A stretch of DNA of 64,000 nucleotides. It comes from CAIWHR01 sp963788185. Lineage in GTDB: Bacteria > Pseudomonadota > Gammaproteobacteria > Burkholderiales > Casimicrobiaceae. The stretch is from the NCBI GenBank assembly GCA_963788185.1, contig CAWBGE010000012.1, positions 420,137-484,136 on the forward strand, read 5' to 3'. The notes beneath the pieces are model-generated. The model saw only the letters and a program-made list of their open reading frames with translations. It was not told the DNA's origin and did no database searches. Of this stretch, positions 8,864 to 18,097 are shown piece by piece. The position numbers and the translations under genes are program-made. Position 1 is the first letter of the stretch; every line of letters starts with the position of its first letter.

Positions 8864-9774
8864 ACTGCCGCCTGCGCCATCTGCTGCTGGCCGCGCTGGG
8901 CGCCTGGGCTGCTGCCCACGCGCAGGCCGGCACCAGCGTCGTCGACGACGCGGGCGCACCCGTCACCGTGCCGGCGGTGCCGCGCCGTATCGTGAGCCTG
9001 GCGCCGCACGCGACCGAGCTGCTGCACGCGCTGGGCGCGGGCGGGCGGATCGTCGCGGTCAGCACCGCGTCCGATTGGCCGCGCGAGGCGCGCACGCTGC
9101 CGGTGGTGGGCGACGCGCGCGCGCTCGACCTCGAGCGCATCGTCGCGCTGGCGCCGGACCTGATCGTCACCTGGCCCTATACGGCGCCTGCACAGTTGGC
9201 GCGGCTGCGTGCCGCCGGCGTGCCGGTGTTCGTTCTGGATGCAAAGGCGATTTCCGATCTGCCATCGCAGACGATCCGCCTGGGCCTGATCGTCGGCGAG
9301 GAAGCGCGCGCGCGGACACTGGCGACGGCCAGCGACGCGCGCTTCGAGGCGTTGCGTGCGCGCTACAAAGCGGCACCGCGCGTCGACGTGTTCTACCAGA
9401 TCTGGAATTCTCCTCTGTTCACGGTCGGCGGGCGGCATCTCATCTCGCAGGCGATCACGCTCTGCGGCGGCGCCAACGCGTTCGCGGCCGAGGCGCTGCC
9501 GGCCCCGCAGGTCAGTGTCGAGGCCGTGCTTGCCGCGCGGCCGCAGGTCATCGTCGCCGGCACCGACGGCGGCAAGCGGCCCGCATGGCTCGACGATTGG
9601 CGGCGCTGGAAGTCGCTGCCGGCGGTCGTGCAGGGACAACTCCACACCGTCGACGCCGACCTGCTGCATCGTGCCGGGCCGCGCTTCGTCGACGGGGTCG
9701 AGGCGCTGTGCATCGCGATCGACGCCGCGCGCGACAAGACGACGGCAGCGACGACGGCGCAGGTTCGCCGGTAG
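8860..9774 (+). CDS. btuF: Periplasmic cobalamin-binding protein BtuF
   Basis: This 304-residue ABC-transporter binding protein has a signal peptide (LLLAALGAWAAAHAQA, about residues 8-23). The helical-backbone binding fold is recognisable from PRRIVSLAPHATELLHALGAG near residue 40 and from DLERIVALAPDLIVTWP near residue 90. It would deliver B12 to the BtuCD complex encoded next door in the opposite direction. The GTG start at 8860 overlaps the btuB stop by 4 bp, so both proteins fall under the riboswitch. Its 3' end is 16 bp from the end of the convergent btuD. Confidence 0.9.
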   Translation: MNCRLRHLLLAALGAWAAAHAQAGTSVVDDAGAPVTVPAVPRRIVSLAPHATELLHALGAGGRIVAVSTASDWPREARTLPVVGDARALDLERIVALAPDLIVTWPYTAPAQLARLRAAGVPVFVLDAKAISDLPSQTIRLGLIVGEEARARTLATASDARFEALRARYKAAPRVDVFYQIWNSPLFTVGGRHLISQAITLCGGANAFAAEALPAPQVSVEAVLAARPQVIVAGTDGGKRPAWLDDWRRWKSLPAVVQGQLHTVDADLLHRAGPRFVDGVEALCIAIDAARDKTTAATTAQVRR

Positions 9775-9790
9775 AAACGCTCGAGTCGCG

Positions 9791-10563
<773 letters not shown>

Positions 10564-10567
<4 letters not shown>

Positions 10568-11577
10568 CGCGCGCCGCCGCGCGACAGGAGAACGAGGAAC
10601 GCCGGAACGCCGATCAGCGCGGTCAGCACCCCGACCGGCAGTTGCAGCGGGGCGACCGCGGTGCGCGCCAGCGTGTCGGCGAGCAGCAGCAAGGTTCCTC
10701 CGGCGAGCGCCGCGGCGGGCAGCAGCAGCCGCTGGTCGTTGCCGATCAGCAGACGCAGCGCGTGCGGCGCCAGCAGTCCGACAAAGCCGACGGTGCCCGC
10801 CGTCGCAACGGCCACGGCAGTGGTCAGCGCCGCCACACCGTGGGCAATCAGCGTGACGCGCCCCACCGCGATGCCCAGCGCCTGCGCGGTATCGTCGCCG
10901 CGCGCGATGAGGTTGAGATCGCGAGCGATGGCCATTGCCATCATGAGCGAAAGCGACAGCACCGCCAGGGCGGGCACGCCCAGCGTCGCCGCGGACAGGT
11001 CGCCGAGCAGCCAGAACAGCATCCCCTTCACCTGCGCGTCCGGCGAAAGCGTCAGCAGCAGCGCGATCAGCGCCCCCCAGCCCGCGGCGACCACGACCCC
11101 GGTGAGCAGCAACCGGACGGCGGCCCAGGTGGCGCGACCGGCGCCGGCGCGTGCGAGCCCGAACACCAGCAGCGTCGATCCCGACGCGCCGATGAACGCA
11201 GCTGGCGCGACCCACGCGGCAAGCCCGGCCATCAGCGTGGCGAGCGCGGCGACGGCGGCGCCGCCGGAAATTCCCAGCACATAGGGATCGGCCAGCGGAT
11301 TGCGCAGCAGGACCTGCATCAGTGTGCCGGCGAGCGCCAGCAATCCGCCGGTTGCGAATGCCGCCACGGCGCGCGGCAGCCGCAACTCGCGCACGATCGC
11401 GGCTTCGGGTCCGGTGCCGGCGCCGAAGAGCGCGCCCCATGCGGTGGCGCTGTCGACCGGGACGCTGCCGACGAGCAGCGCGACGGCGAACGCGGCCAGC
11501 GCGGCGGCGCCAAGCGTCGCGATCACGAGACCGGCACGCCGGCGACCGGCAGCGGTGGAAGTGGAGGGTGGCGACAT
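10564..11577 (-). CDS. btuC: Cobalamin ABC transporter permease BtuC (FecCD family)
   Basis: The 337-residue polytopic membrane protein belongs to the FecCD/BtuC permeases, with about ten hydrophobic segments. Family stretches include RLPRAVAAFATGGLLALAGT and NPLADPYVLGISGGAA in the first half, and GFVGLLAPHALRLLIGNDQR, the coupling region that contacts the ATPase. I chose ATG 11577 (MSPPSTS) over an upstream in-frame start that would run across the divergent greB promoter. There is no riboswitch in the 70 bp before it, so control differs from that of btuBF. Confidence 0.88.
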
Positions 11578-11634
11578 CAGAGGGGGAAATTCCGCGCGTC
11601 GACGGGCCGCTTTGGCCGGCGGCGTTGAAGGCGC

Positions 11635-11640
11635 ATTATA
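11635..11640 (-). promoter_or_regulatory. TATAAT -10 box facing btuC
   Basis: Read on the minus strand this is a perfect TATAAT, about 58 bp upstream of the btuC ATG. No good -35 is visible at 17 bp. It lies in the 70-bp divergent gap shared with greB, whose Shine-Dalgarno (GAAGG) immediately adjoins it. Confidence 0.4.
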
Positions 11641-11647
11641 GAAGGCC

Positions 11648-12238
11648 ATGAACAAGGCATTCACGCGCGAATCCGAAGACGCCCCGGACGCCGACGACAT
11701 CGAGGCGATGGCTCCGTTGCCGCCCGGCACGCGCAATTACATGACGCCGGGCGGGTTTGCGCGGCTTTCCGGGGAGCTCGATCGCCTGGTCAAGAAGGAC
11801 CGGCCCGAGTTGGTCGCGGTCGTCGCATGGGCGGCTTCGAACGGGGACCGGTCGGAGAACGGCGACTATATCTACGGCAAGAAGCGGCTGCGCGAGATCG
11901 ACCGCCGGATTCGATTCCTGATCAAGCGGCTCGACGTGGCCGAGGTTGTCGACCCGCTCGCGCGGCGCGAAAGCGTGGAAGGCGAGCAGGTCTTCTTCGG
12001 CGCCACGGTGACGGTCTCCAATGCGCGCGGCGACGAGCGCGACGTTGCCATCGTCGGGGTCGACGAGATCGATCCGGCGCGGGGTTACATCAGCTGGATT
12101 TCGCCGATGGCGCGGGCGCTGTTGAAGGCGCGCGCGGGCGACAGCGTGCTGTTGCAGACGCCGGGCGGCGTCGAGGAGATCGATGTTGTCGAGGTGCGCT
12201 ACCAGGCGCTCGCCACCGATTCCGTCGCCGGCGGTTGA
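11648..12238 (+). CDS. greB: Transcription elongation factor GreB
   Basis: The 196-residue protein rescues backtracked RNA polymerase by stimulating transcript cleavage. The N-terminal coiled-coil carries the acidic tip region (ASNGDRSENGDYIYGKKRLR near residues 62-81), and the extended GKKRLREIDRRIRFLIKRLD favours GreB over GreA. The C-terminal FKBP-like domain includes RGYISWISPMARALLKARAGD. An N-terminal extension of about 30 residues precedes the usual start of homology (YMTPGGFARL), as in several proteobacterial GreB proteins. Shine-Dalgarno GAAGG lies 3 bp before the ATG. Confidence 0.93.
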   Translation: MNKAFTRESEDAPDADDIEAMAPLPPGTRNYMTPGGFARLSGELDRLVKKDRPELVAVVAWAASNGDRSENGDYIYGKKRLREIDRRIRFLIKRLDVAEVVDPLARRESVEGEQVFFGATVTVSNARGDERDVAIVGVDEIDPARGYISWISPMARALLKARAGDSVLLQTPGGVEEIDVVEVRYQALATDSVAGG

Positions 12239-12270
12239 CGCCCGTTGCGGCGAACGGCTAGAGTGTCCCG

Positions 12271-12513
12271 ATGAGCACTGCAGGCAAACCGGCGCCGCCC
12301 GCGGGAACGGCGCTCGAGCAGGATCTTTCCGCACTCGAACAGAGGCAGGCATCGCTGATTGCGCACACACGCGCGCTGCGTGCCGCCAACGAATCGTTGC
12401 GGCACGAGCTGGCCGCGGCCAACGCACGCAACAAACGCTCGGTCGAGCGCGCTGCCGAAGCCGCGCGGCGACTCGATGCGCTGTTGGCGCAGCTGCCGGA
12501 GGCCGCGGAATGA
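12271..12513 (+). CDS. Small coiled-coil protein upstream of zapA (ZapB-like / TIGR02449 type)
   Basis: The 80-residue product is almost entirely a predicted coiled coil, from about residue 15 (LEQDLSALEQRQASLIAH) to 75, with heptad-spaced Leu/Ala and many charged residues. There is no signal peptide or membrane segment. Small coiled-coil proteins of this kind commonly precede zapA in proteobacteria and are assumed to work with cell-division factors. Its stop overlaps the zapA start by 4 bp (ATGA, 12510-12513), supporting coupled synthesis. A role in Z-ring organisation is inference from position. Confidence 0.75.
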   Translation: MSTAGKPAPPAGTALEQDLSALEQRQASLIAHTRALRAANESLRHELAAANARNKRSVERAAEAARRLDALLAQLPEAAE

Positions 12514-12899
12514 CGGCGCGATCCGCAGCCGACAGCGCACGCCAGGTGACGCTCGATGCGTCGCTGCTGGGGCGCGACTACAAGTTCGCGTGCAAGGAGT
12601 CCGAGCGCGCCGAGCTGGTGGAGGCCGTGGCATTCCTCGACCGCCGGATGCGCGAAATTCGCGAGACGGGCAAGGTCGTCGGCGCCGAGCGCATCGCCGT
12701 CATGGCGGCGCTCAACATCGCGCACGAGATGCAGCGTGCCAAGCGCGAACACGCGTTGGCGGTGGAGGCGGTCACGGCGGCGGCAGCGCGCGCCGATGCA
12801 CCGGACATTCCATTTGACGGGGCGCAGGCACGGCGTAGAATCATTGCCATGCACGTCGCCATCGACGATGTTCTCGCGGGAGCGGACAGTAAGTCCTGA
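12510..12899 (+). CDS. zapA: Cell division protein ZapA
   Basis: This 129-residue protein promotes FtsZ protofilament bundling at the division site. The N-terminal globular part contains VTLLGRDY-like sequence (VTLDASLLGRDYKFAC, residues 12-27) and the typical LDRRMREIRETGKVVGAERIAVMAALNIAHE. A C-terminal coiled coil follows. The ATG at 12510 overlaps the preceding small gene. The 6S RNA locus lies directly downstream, the same arrangement as zapA-ssrS in gammaproteobacteria. Confidence 0.9.
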   Translation: MTARSAADSARQVTLDASLLGRDYKFACKESERAELVEAVAFLDRRMREIRETGKVVGAERIAVMAALNIAHEMQRAKREHALAVEAVTAAAARADAPDIPFDGAQARRRIIAMHVAIDDVLAGADSKS

Positions 12900-12940
12900 C
12901 CGGTACCGCGCGACCATCCGGGATGGCGCACGGCTTCAAC

Positions 12941-13117
12941 GTTCCCTGCGGTGTTCGAGTCGTTCAAATACTCTTTGGACCAATGCTGAGAAGCGAGGTT
13001 GCCCAGCCAATTGCGGGCCGGTGTGCGCTTCCCTTGCGGAAGTGCCTGATGGCTCCGGCGGGCGACCCTCTTGAACCCGCGGTTCAAGATGATGGGCGGC
13101 ACGGCACAGGCGGGGGA
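12941..13117 (+). ncRNA. ssrS: 6S RNA (SsrS)
   Basis: The segment directly after zapA has 6S RNA hallmarks. The 5' strand TTCCCTGCGGTGTTCG (12942-12957) can pair with the 3' strand GCACAGGCGGGGGA (about 13104-13117) as the closing stem. Near the 3' side, TTGAACCCGCGGTTCAAG (13071-13088) forms the hairpin matching the CUUGAACCAAGGGUUCAAG element of E. coli 6S RNA. The length of about 177 nt and the position after zapA agree. 6S RNA sequesters housekeeping RNA polymerase in stationary phase. Ends are estimated by eye. Confidence 0.82.
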
Positions 13118-13237
13118 CACCCATTCGGGACCGCGCGGCAGGGCGGATGTTCCGGCAAGGCGGCTCCGATTTGCCCGCGCGGTCGCCACCAGTCCGCGCG
13201 CGACAGGTAGTTGCAGTTGCGTGCGGCGGCAAGGTTG

Positions 13238-13266
13238 CGGCGCCGGCAACGGCGCCGTGTTGTTTT
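13238..13266 (+). terminator. Candidate intrinsic terminator downstream of 6S RNA
   Basis: A perfect 7-bp GC stem (CGGCGCC at 13238-13244 and GGCGCCG at 13251-13257) with a 6-nt loop is followed by TGTTGTTTT. It would end transcription from zapA/6S before the EVE gene at 13291. Confidence 0.55.
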
Positions 13267-13290
13267 CCGCCGCATCAACCACACATCTCA

Positions 13291-13758
13291 ATGCGCCACT
13301 GGCTGCTCAAATCCGAGCCTGACGAGTTCTCGATCGACGATCTTGCCGCGGCGCGACGACAGTCCGTCCGCTGGTTCGGCGTCCGCAACTATCAGGCCCG
13401 CAATTTCATGCGTGACGACATGAAAGTCGGCGATCGCGCTTTTTTCTACCATTCGAGTTGTCCCGTGCCGGGCATTGCCGGCATCGTCGAAGTGTCGGCT
13501 GCCGCGACTCCCGATCGCACGCAATTCGATCCCCGCAGCAAGTATTACGATCCGAAGGCTGCGCCCGATGCGCCGCGCTGGTTCAATGTCGAGGTGAAGC
13601 TGGTCGAGAAGACCCGCCTCATTCCGCTGGCGCTGCTGCGCTCGCTGCCGGCGCTCGCGGGCATGACGCTGCTGCAGCGGGGCAACCGCTTGTCGATCAC
13701 GCCGATCCAGCCCGCCGAGTGGTCGGCGATCGTCGATCTCGCAGGAAAGAAATCATGA
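13291..13758 (+). CDS. EVE domain-containing protein
   Basis: The 155-residue product is a single EVE domain, a PUA-like fold that binds modified nucleobases. It opens with MRHWLLKSEPDEFSIDDL and contains the typical WFGVRNYQARNFMRDDMKVGDRAFFYHSS segment (about residues 30-59) and WFNVEVKLVEK near residue 100. It is full length for the stand-alone family often called thymocyte nuclear protein 1-like. The molecular role in bacteria is unresolved. The stop overlaps the following permease start by 4 bp (ATGA, 13755-13758). Confidence 0.88.
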   Translation: MRHWLLKSEPDEFSIDDLAAARRQSVRWFGVRNYQARNFMRDDMKVGDRAFFYHSSCPVPGIAGIVEVSAAATPDRTQFDPRSKYYDPKAAPDAPRWFNVEVKLVEKTRLIPLALLRSLPALAGMTLLQRGNRLSITPIQPAEWSAIVDLAGKKS

Positions 13759-14582
13759 TGGGTGTGGATGTCGGTTTGCTGGTCGTGTTCGTGGTGCTGG
13801 GCTGCGTCGTCGGATTCCTCGCCGGATTGCTGGGCATCGGCGGCGGCATGACGATGGTGCCGATCCTCACCATCATCTTCACGCGCGAAGCCTTCCCGCT
13901 GGACCACGTCGTCCACATGGCGATCGCGACCTCGACGGCGACCATCATCTTCACTTCCCTCTCGTCGGCACGCGAGCATCACCGGCACGGCGCGGTGCTG
14001 TGGCCGGTGGTGGCCGGTCTCGCACCCGGGATCGTCGTCGGCTCGCTTGTCGGGCCGCAGATCGCCGGCAGCATGTCGACATCGGCGCTGGCGCTCTTCT
14101 TCGGCATTTTCGTCGCGTTCTCGGCCACCCAGATGCTGCTCGACAAGAAGCCGAAGCCCTCGCGCGATCTCCCCGGCAAGGCGGGACTCTTCGGCGTCGG
14201 CGGCGGGATCGGCCTCATCTCCAGCCTGGTGGGGGCCGGCGGCGGTTTTATCTCGGTGCCGTTCATGAGCTGGTGCAATGTCAGGATCCACAACGCGGTC
14301 GCCACGTCCGCGGCGCTCGGGCTGCCGATCGCGATTGCGGGGACGATTGGGTTCGTGATCGCGGGCTTGCGCCTCCAGGCCATGCCGCCGCTGACGCTGG
14401 GCTATATCTACCTTCCGGCGCTGTTCGCGATCGTCGCCGCGAGCATGCTGGTGGCGCCGGTGGGCGCGCGCACGGCGCACAAGTGGCCGGTCAGGAAGCT
14501 GAAACGCGCGTTCGCGCTGCTGCTCTACGCGCTGGCCGCCTACATGCTGTGGAAGGCCTGGAGCACCTGGGGCACGCGATAA
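13755..14582 (+). CDS. TauE/SafE-family sulfite/organosulfonate exporter-like permease
   Basis: The 275-residue membrane protein has about eight hydrophobic segments and the TauE/SafE repeats: GFLAGLLGIGGGMTMVPIL in the first half (residues about 19-37) and GLISSLVGAGGGFISVPFM in the second. It probably exports a small anion such as sulfite or a sulfonate, but specificity in this family is poorly predicted by sequence. Two ATG codons are adjacent (13755 and 13758); the first overlaps the EVE stop. It is convergent with the glycerate kinase gene with only 9 bp between the stops. Confidence 0.85.
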   Translation: MMGVDVGLLVVFVVLGCVVGFLAGLLGIGGGMTMVPILTIIFTREAFPLDHVVHMAIATSTATIIFTSLSSAREHHRHGAVLWPVVAGLAPGIVVGSLVGPQIAGSMSTSALALFFGIFVAFSATQMLLDKKPKPSRDLPGKAGLFGVGGGIGLISSLVGAGGGFISVPFMSWCNVRIHNAVATSAALGLPIAIAGTIGFVIAGLRLQAMPPLTLGYIYLPALFAIVAASMLVAPVGARTAHKWPVRKLKRAFALLLYALAAYMLWKAWSTWGTR

Positions 14583-14591
14583 CGTCTTCGG

Positions 14592-15758
14592 TCAGCGCCG
14601 GCCAAGCGCGCAGGCGTAAACCCGCGCGATCTGCTCGGCGCGATCGGCAAGCAATGCCGGTGCGCGGGCGATGCAGTCGGCGAGGCTCGCCGGACCGCCG
14701 GGCAGTGCGAAGGCGCCCGCGAAATGCTCGCCCAGCGTCGGCAGCGCCGCTGCATCCACGGCGCCCGAGAGCAGCGTGATCGGCACGCCTGCGCGCGCGG
14801 CGCGCTGCGCCACGACGTACGGCGCCTTCGCGAGCAGCGTCTGAGTGTCGGTGCGCCCTTCGCCGGTGAAAGCCCAATCGGCACCTTCGAGCGCCGCGTC
14901 GAGTCCGATGAGATCGGCGACTACCGCGGCGCCCGACCGGAACTCGCCGCCGAGGAGTTGCAGCGCGAATCCCAGCCCACCCGCTGCGCCGGCGCCCGGA
15001 TTCACCGCGGCCTTGCGACCCACGGCGCCTTCGGCCAGCGCGCCAAAACGGGCGAGCGTCGCGTCGATCGAGGCCACCTGCGCGGCAAGCACGCCCTTCT
15101 GCGGACCGAAGATGGCGGTGGCACCGCGCTCGCCGCAGAACGGGTTGTTGACGTCCGACATGATGGTGATCGAGCACTCGGCGAGCCGGGGATCGAGTCC
15201 GGCTGCCGCCACCGCAGCGAGCTTGGCGAGCCCGTCCGGCGTCGGTTCGACGACGGCGCCGCGGGCATCGCGCAGCGTGAACCCCAGCGCGCACAGCAGG
15301 CCCGCACCGCCGTCGTTGGTGCTGCTGCCCCCCAGTCCGATCATGAACCGGCGGATGTCGGCGTCGAGGAGGCGGCGAATCAGTTCGCCCACGCCGCGCG
15401 TATCGCGTCGGGCGACCGGCGCGGCCATCGCCCGGTCATCGGTGATGCCGACGATCTGCGCGACCTCGATCACCGCGGTGCGGCGCCCGTCGTCGTCCAG
15501 CACGCCGTAGTCTGCGCTGACCGCGTCCCCTGCGGCGCCACGCACTTCGGTGCACGCACGCGCAGACATGGCGCCGCACGCGGCAAGCACGGCTTCGAGC
15601 GTGCCTTCGCCGCCGTCGGCCATCGGGCGCGAGCGAATATTCGCTTCGGGCCACACCCGGCGCAAGCCGGTGGCGATTGCCGCGCAGACGGCGGGGGCGT
15701 CCAGCGAGCCCTTGAACGAATCGGGCGCCAGCACGATGACCGGGTTGGGGAGCGTCAT
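14592..15758 (-). CDS. Glycerate 2-kinase (GarK/GlxK family)
   Basis: The 388-residue enzyme phosphorylates D-glycerate to 2-phosphoglycerate, linking glyoxylate/tartronate and glucarate breakdown to glycolysis. Family landmarks are APDSFKGSLDA at 11-21, MADGGEGTLEA near 46, the glycine-rich GLGGSSTNDGGAGLL near 140, SDVNNPFCGERGATAIFGPQKG near 200, and TGEGRTDTQTL near 294. The length equals the family norm. The neighbouring genes are not glyoxylate enzymes, so the physiological pathway cannot be fixed from context. Confidence 0.93.
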   Translation of the reverse strand: MTLPNPVIVLAPDSFKGSLDAPAVCAAIATGLRRVWPEANIRSRPMADGGEGTLEAVLAACGAMSARACTEVRGAAGDAVSADYGVLDDDGRRTAVIEVAQIVGITDDRAMAAPVARRDTRGVGELIRRLLDADIRRFMIGLGGSSTNDGGAGLLCALGFTLRDARGAVVEPTPDGLAKLAAVAAAGLDPRLAECSITIMSDVNNPFCGERGATAIFGPQKGVLAAQVASIDATLARFGALAEGAVGRKAAVNPGAGAAGGLGFALQLLGGEFRSGAAVVADLIGLDAALEGADWAFTGEGRTDTQTLLAKAPYVVAQRAARAGVPITLLSGAVDAAALPTLGEHFAGAFALPGGPASLADCIARAPALLADRAEQIARVYACALGRR

Positions 15759-15795
15759 GAGAGACCTGGGAACGGAACGGGGAAGTTGCGGAAGC

Positions 15796-16797
15796 TCAGT
15801 CGCGATCGTCGTCCTGGCCCTGGGTGGCGCGCTGCAACCGGTCGCGCACCGCCAGCCACGCGTCGTCGGCCGGCGGGGCTTCGATCAGGATCTCGTCGGC
15901 GCCTGCTTCGTCGAGCGTGCGCAGGCTGGCATAGAGATCGTGCGCGTAGCGGGCGGGCTCGGCGGGCGCCGCGATCCAGGGGCCTTCGAAGTCGCCCGGC
16001 TTCGCGACCGTGTGCGCGAGCACCGCAGGATTTTCGTCGCGGTCGACGCGCCGCTCGAGTTCGGCGACGAGTGCCCGCGCCGGCAGCAGCTGCGACCGGG
16101 TGTGCGGGGCGTAATGCGAGGCGAGCGTTCCGGACGCCCGGGGCGCGGAAGCATCGGCACCGCGTGGCGGGCGGCCGAGCACCCGCGCGAGGGCGTCGAT
16201 GCCGATGCCGCCGGGGCGCAGCAGCATCGGGCCTGTCGCGTCGAAAGCGACGATCGTCGACTCGATGCCCACCGGGCAGGCGCCGCCGTCGAGGATCAGC
16301 GCCACCGCGTCCTTGAGGTCGGCGGCGACGTGCGCGGCGGTGGTCGGGGAGATGCGGCCGAAGCGGTTGGCCGAGGGTGCGGCGATGCCGGCGTCGCTGC
16401 CGTCGGCAAAGGCCTGCAGCAGCGCGCATGCGACCGGATGCGCGGGTACGCGCAGGCCGACGGTGTCCTGGCCGCCGGTGACGAAATCGCCCACGCCCGT
16501 CGCACGGGGCAGCACCAGCGTCAGCGGCCCCGGCCAGAATGCGGCGGCCAGCGCGCGCGCCTCGGCCGGGACGTCGCGCGCCCAGGTATCGAGCGCTTCC
16601 GCCCGGGCGAGATGAACGATCACCGGATGGTCGGCGGGGCGCCCCTTGGCGGTGAAGATCCGGGCCACCGCATCCGCGTTCGACGCGTCCGCGCCCAGTC
16701 CGTAGACGGTCTCGGTGGGAAACGCTACGAGGTCGCCGCGACGCAGCAATTCGACGGCGCGGGCCACGGCTTCCCGGGAGGCGGATTCGATGGCCAC
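15796..16797 (-). CDS. sua5: L-threonylcarbamoyladenylate synthase, long Sua5 form
   Basis: The 333-residue protein makes threonylcarbamoyl-AMP from threonine, bicarbonate and ATP for the t6A37 modification of tRNA. The YrdC/TsaC catalytic domain fills residues 1-200 (FPTETVYGLGADA at 26-38, KGRPADHPVIVHL, SANRFGRISPTTA). A Sua5-specific C-terminal domain follows (SGTLASHYAPHT at about 213, then DEILIEAPP), so this is the two-domain Sua5 form, not the short TsaC form. The start at 16797 faces the metK promoter region. Confidence 0.93.
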   Translation of the reverse strand: MAIESASREAVARAVELLRRGDLVAFPTETVYGLGADASNADAVARIFTAKGRPADHPVIVHLARAEALDTWARDVPAEARALAAAFWPGPLTLVLPRATGVGDFVTGGQDTVGLRVPAHPVACALLQAFADGSDAGIAAPSANRFGRISPTTAAHVAADLKDAVALILDGGACPVGIESTIVAFDATGPMLLRPGGIGIDALARVLGRPPRGADASAPRASGTLASHYAPHTRSQLLPARALVAELERRVDRDENPAVLAHTVAKPGDFEGPWIAAPAEPARYAHDLYASLRTLDEAGADEILIEAPPADDAWLAVRDRLQRATQGQDDDRD

Positions 16798-16860
16798 GGC
16801 AGGCGGAGACCTATGCCGGACAGGCCCGGGGACGCGCGGCGGCGCGAGAGTCGGACCTGC

Positions 16861-16866
16861 TAGAAT
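16861..16866 (+). promoter_or_regulatory. Probable -10 box (TAGAAT) of metK
   Basis: TGCTAGAATCG resembles a sigma-70 -10 region and sits about 55 bp before the metK start. Near-identical TAGAATC boxes precede the small gene at 19349 and ahcY. No strong -35 is evident. Confidence 0.45.
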
Positions 16867-16919
16867 CGAAGCTTTTGCGGCGCGCGCCCAAGGCCGCCCG
16901 CGTTTGGGGAGTCATGGCA

Positions 16920-18086
16920 ATGAGCGATTTTCTTTTCACGTCGGAGTCGGTCTCGGAAGGCCATCCGGACAAGGTGGCCGACCAGATCTCGGATGCGGTG
17001 CTGGATGCGATTCTAACCGCGGAGCCGACGGCGCGGGTGGCTGCCGAAACGCTGGTGTCGACGGGCCTGGTCGTCATGACCGGCGAGATCACCACCAGCC
17101 ACATGCACGACTACGCCCAGATCGCACGCGACACGATTCGCCGGATCGGCTACAACGATCCGGAACTGCGCTTCGATGCCGACGGCTGCGCGGTCATGGT
17201 GTGCTATGGCCGCCAGTCGCCCGACATCGCGCGCGGCGTCGATCACGCATCGGACGAGTACCTGAACCAGGGTGCCGGCGACCAGGGCATGATGTTCGGC
17301 TACGCCTGCGACGAGACGCCGACGCTGATGCCGCTGCCGATCTATTACGCGCATCGCCTCGTCCAGCGGCAGAGCGAGGTGCGCAAGGACGGCCGTTTGC
17401 CGTGGCTGCGACCCGACGCCAAATCGCAGGTCACCGTCCGCTACGAAGGCGGCAAGCCGGTCGCCATCGACACCGTCGTGCTGTCGACGCAGCACCATCC
17501 CAGCATGAACGAGCGCCAGGCGGCGCTGGCCGAGGCGGTGATCGACGAGATCATCAAGCCGGTGCTGCCGCCGGAGATGCTCAAGGGCACCCGATACCTC
17601 GTCAATCCGACCGGGCGGTTCGAGATCGGCGGTCCGCACGGCGACTCGGGCCTCACCGGGCGCAAGATCATCGTCGACACCTACGGCGGCGCGGCACCGC
17701 ACGGCGGCGGCGCGTTTTCGGGCAAGGATCCGTCGAAGGTCGATCGTTCCGCCACCTACGCAGCGCGTTACGTGGCCAAGAACATCGTCGCCGCCGGCAT
17801 CGCGCGCCAATGCCAGGTGCAGCTTTCCTACGCCATCGGGGTTGCCCATCCGATCAACGTGACGGTCTACACGGAAGGCACCGGCAGGATCAGCGACGAC
17901 AGGATCGCGGCGCTGGTCAACGCGCATTTCGACCTCCGGCCGAAGGGCATCGTCCAGATGCTGAACCTGTTGCGCCCGATCTATCTCAAGACCGCTGCGT
18001 ACGGTCACTTCGGCCGCGACGAACCCGAGTTCACCTGGGAAGCGACCGACAGGGCGGAAGGTCTCAAAGCTGCGGCCGGTCTGTAG
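16920..18086 (+). CDS. metK: S-adenosylmethionine synthetase MetK
   Basis: This 388-residue enzyme forms S-adenosylmethionine from methionine and ATP. Motifs include SEGHPDKVADQISDA at about 12-26, the methionine/ATP loop GAGDQGMMFGYA at about 119, and the phosphate loop GGGAFSGKDPSKVDRSA at about 262. I chose the ATG at 16920 (MSDFLF) because the Shine-Dalgarno GGGGAG (16906-16911) is 8 bp away; the ATG at 16914 would leave only 2 bp. It opens a stretch carrying three methionine-cycle genes, with ahcY and metF 2.8-4.3 kb downstream. Confidence 0.97.
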   Translation: MSDFLFTSESVSEGHPDKVADQISDAVLDAILTAEPTARVAAETLVSTGLVVMTGEITTSHMHDYAQIARDTIRRIGYNDPELRFDADGCAVMVCYGRQSPDIARGVDHASDEYLNQGAGDQGMMFGYACDETPTLMPLPIYYAHRLVQRQSEVRKDGRLPWLRPDAKSQVTVRYEGGKPVAIDTVVLSTQHHPSMNERQAALAEAVIDEIIKPVLPPEMLKGTRYLVNPTGRFEIGGPHGDSGLTGRKIIVDTYGGAAPHGGGAFSGKDPSKVDRSATYAARYVAKNIVAAGIARQCQVQLSYAIGVAHPINVTVYTEGTGRISDDRIAALVNAHFDLRPKGIVQMLNLLRPIYLKTAAYGHFGRDEPEFTWEATDRAEGLKAAAGL

Positions 18087-18097
18087 GCAAACAGATC

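Noticed and set aside
6581..8959. Extension of the miaB frame to 1,245 codons across btuB
   Set aside because: MiaB homology begins at GTG 6580; the upstream part is antisense to the riboswitch and btuB and has no homology.
16801..16913. Possible SAM riboswitch in front of metK
   Set aside because: The 113 bp show no SAM aptamer pattern, unlike the clear SAH aptamer before ahcY.
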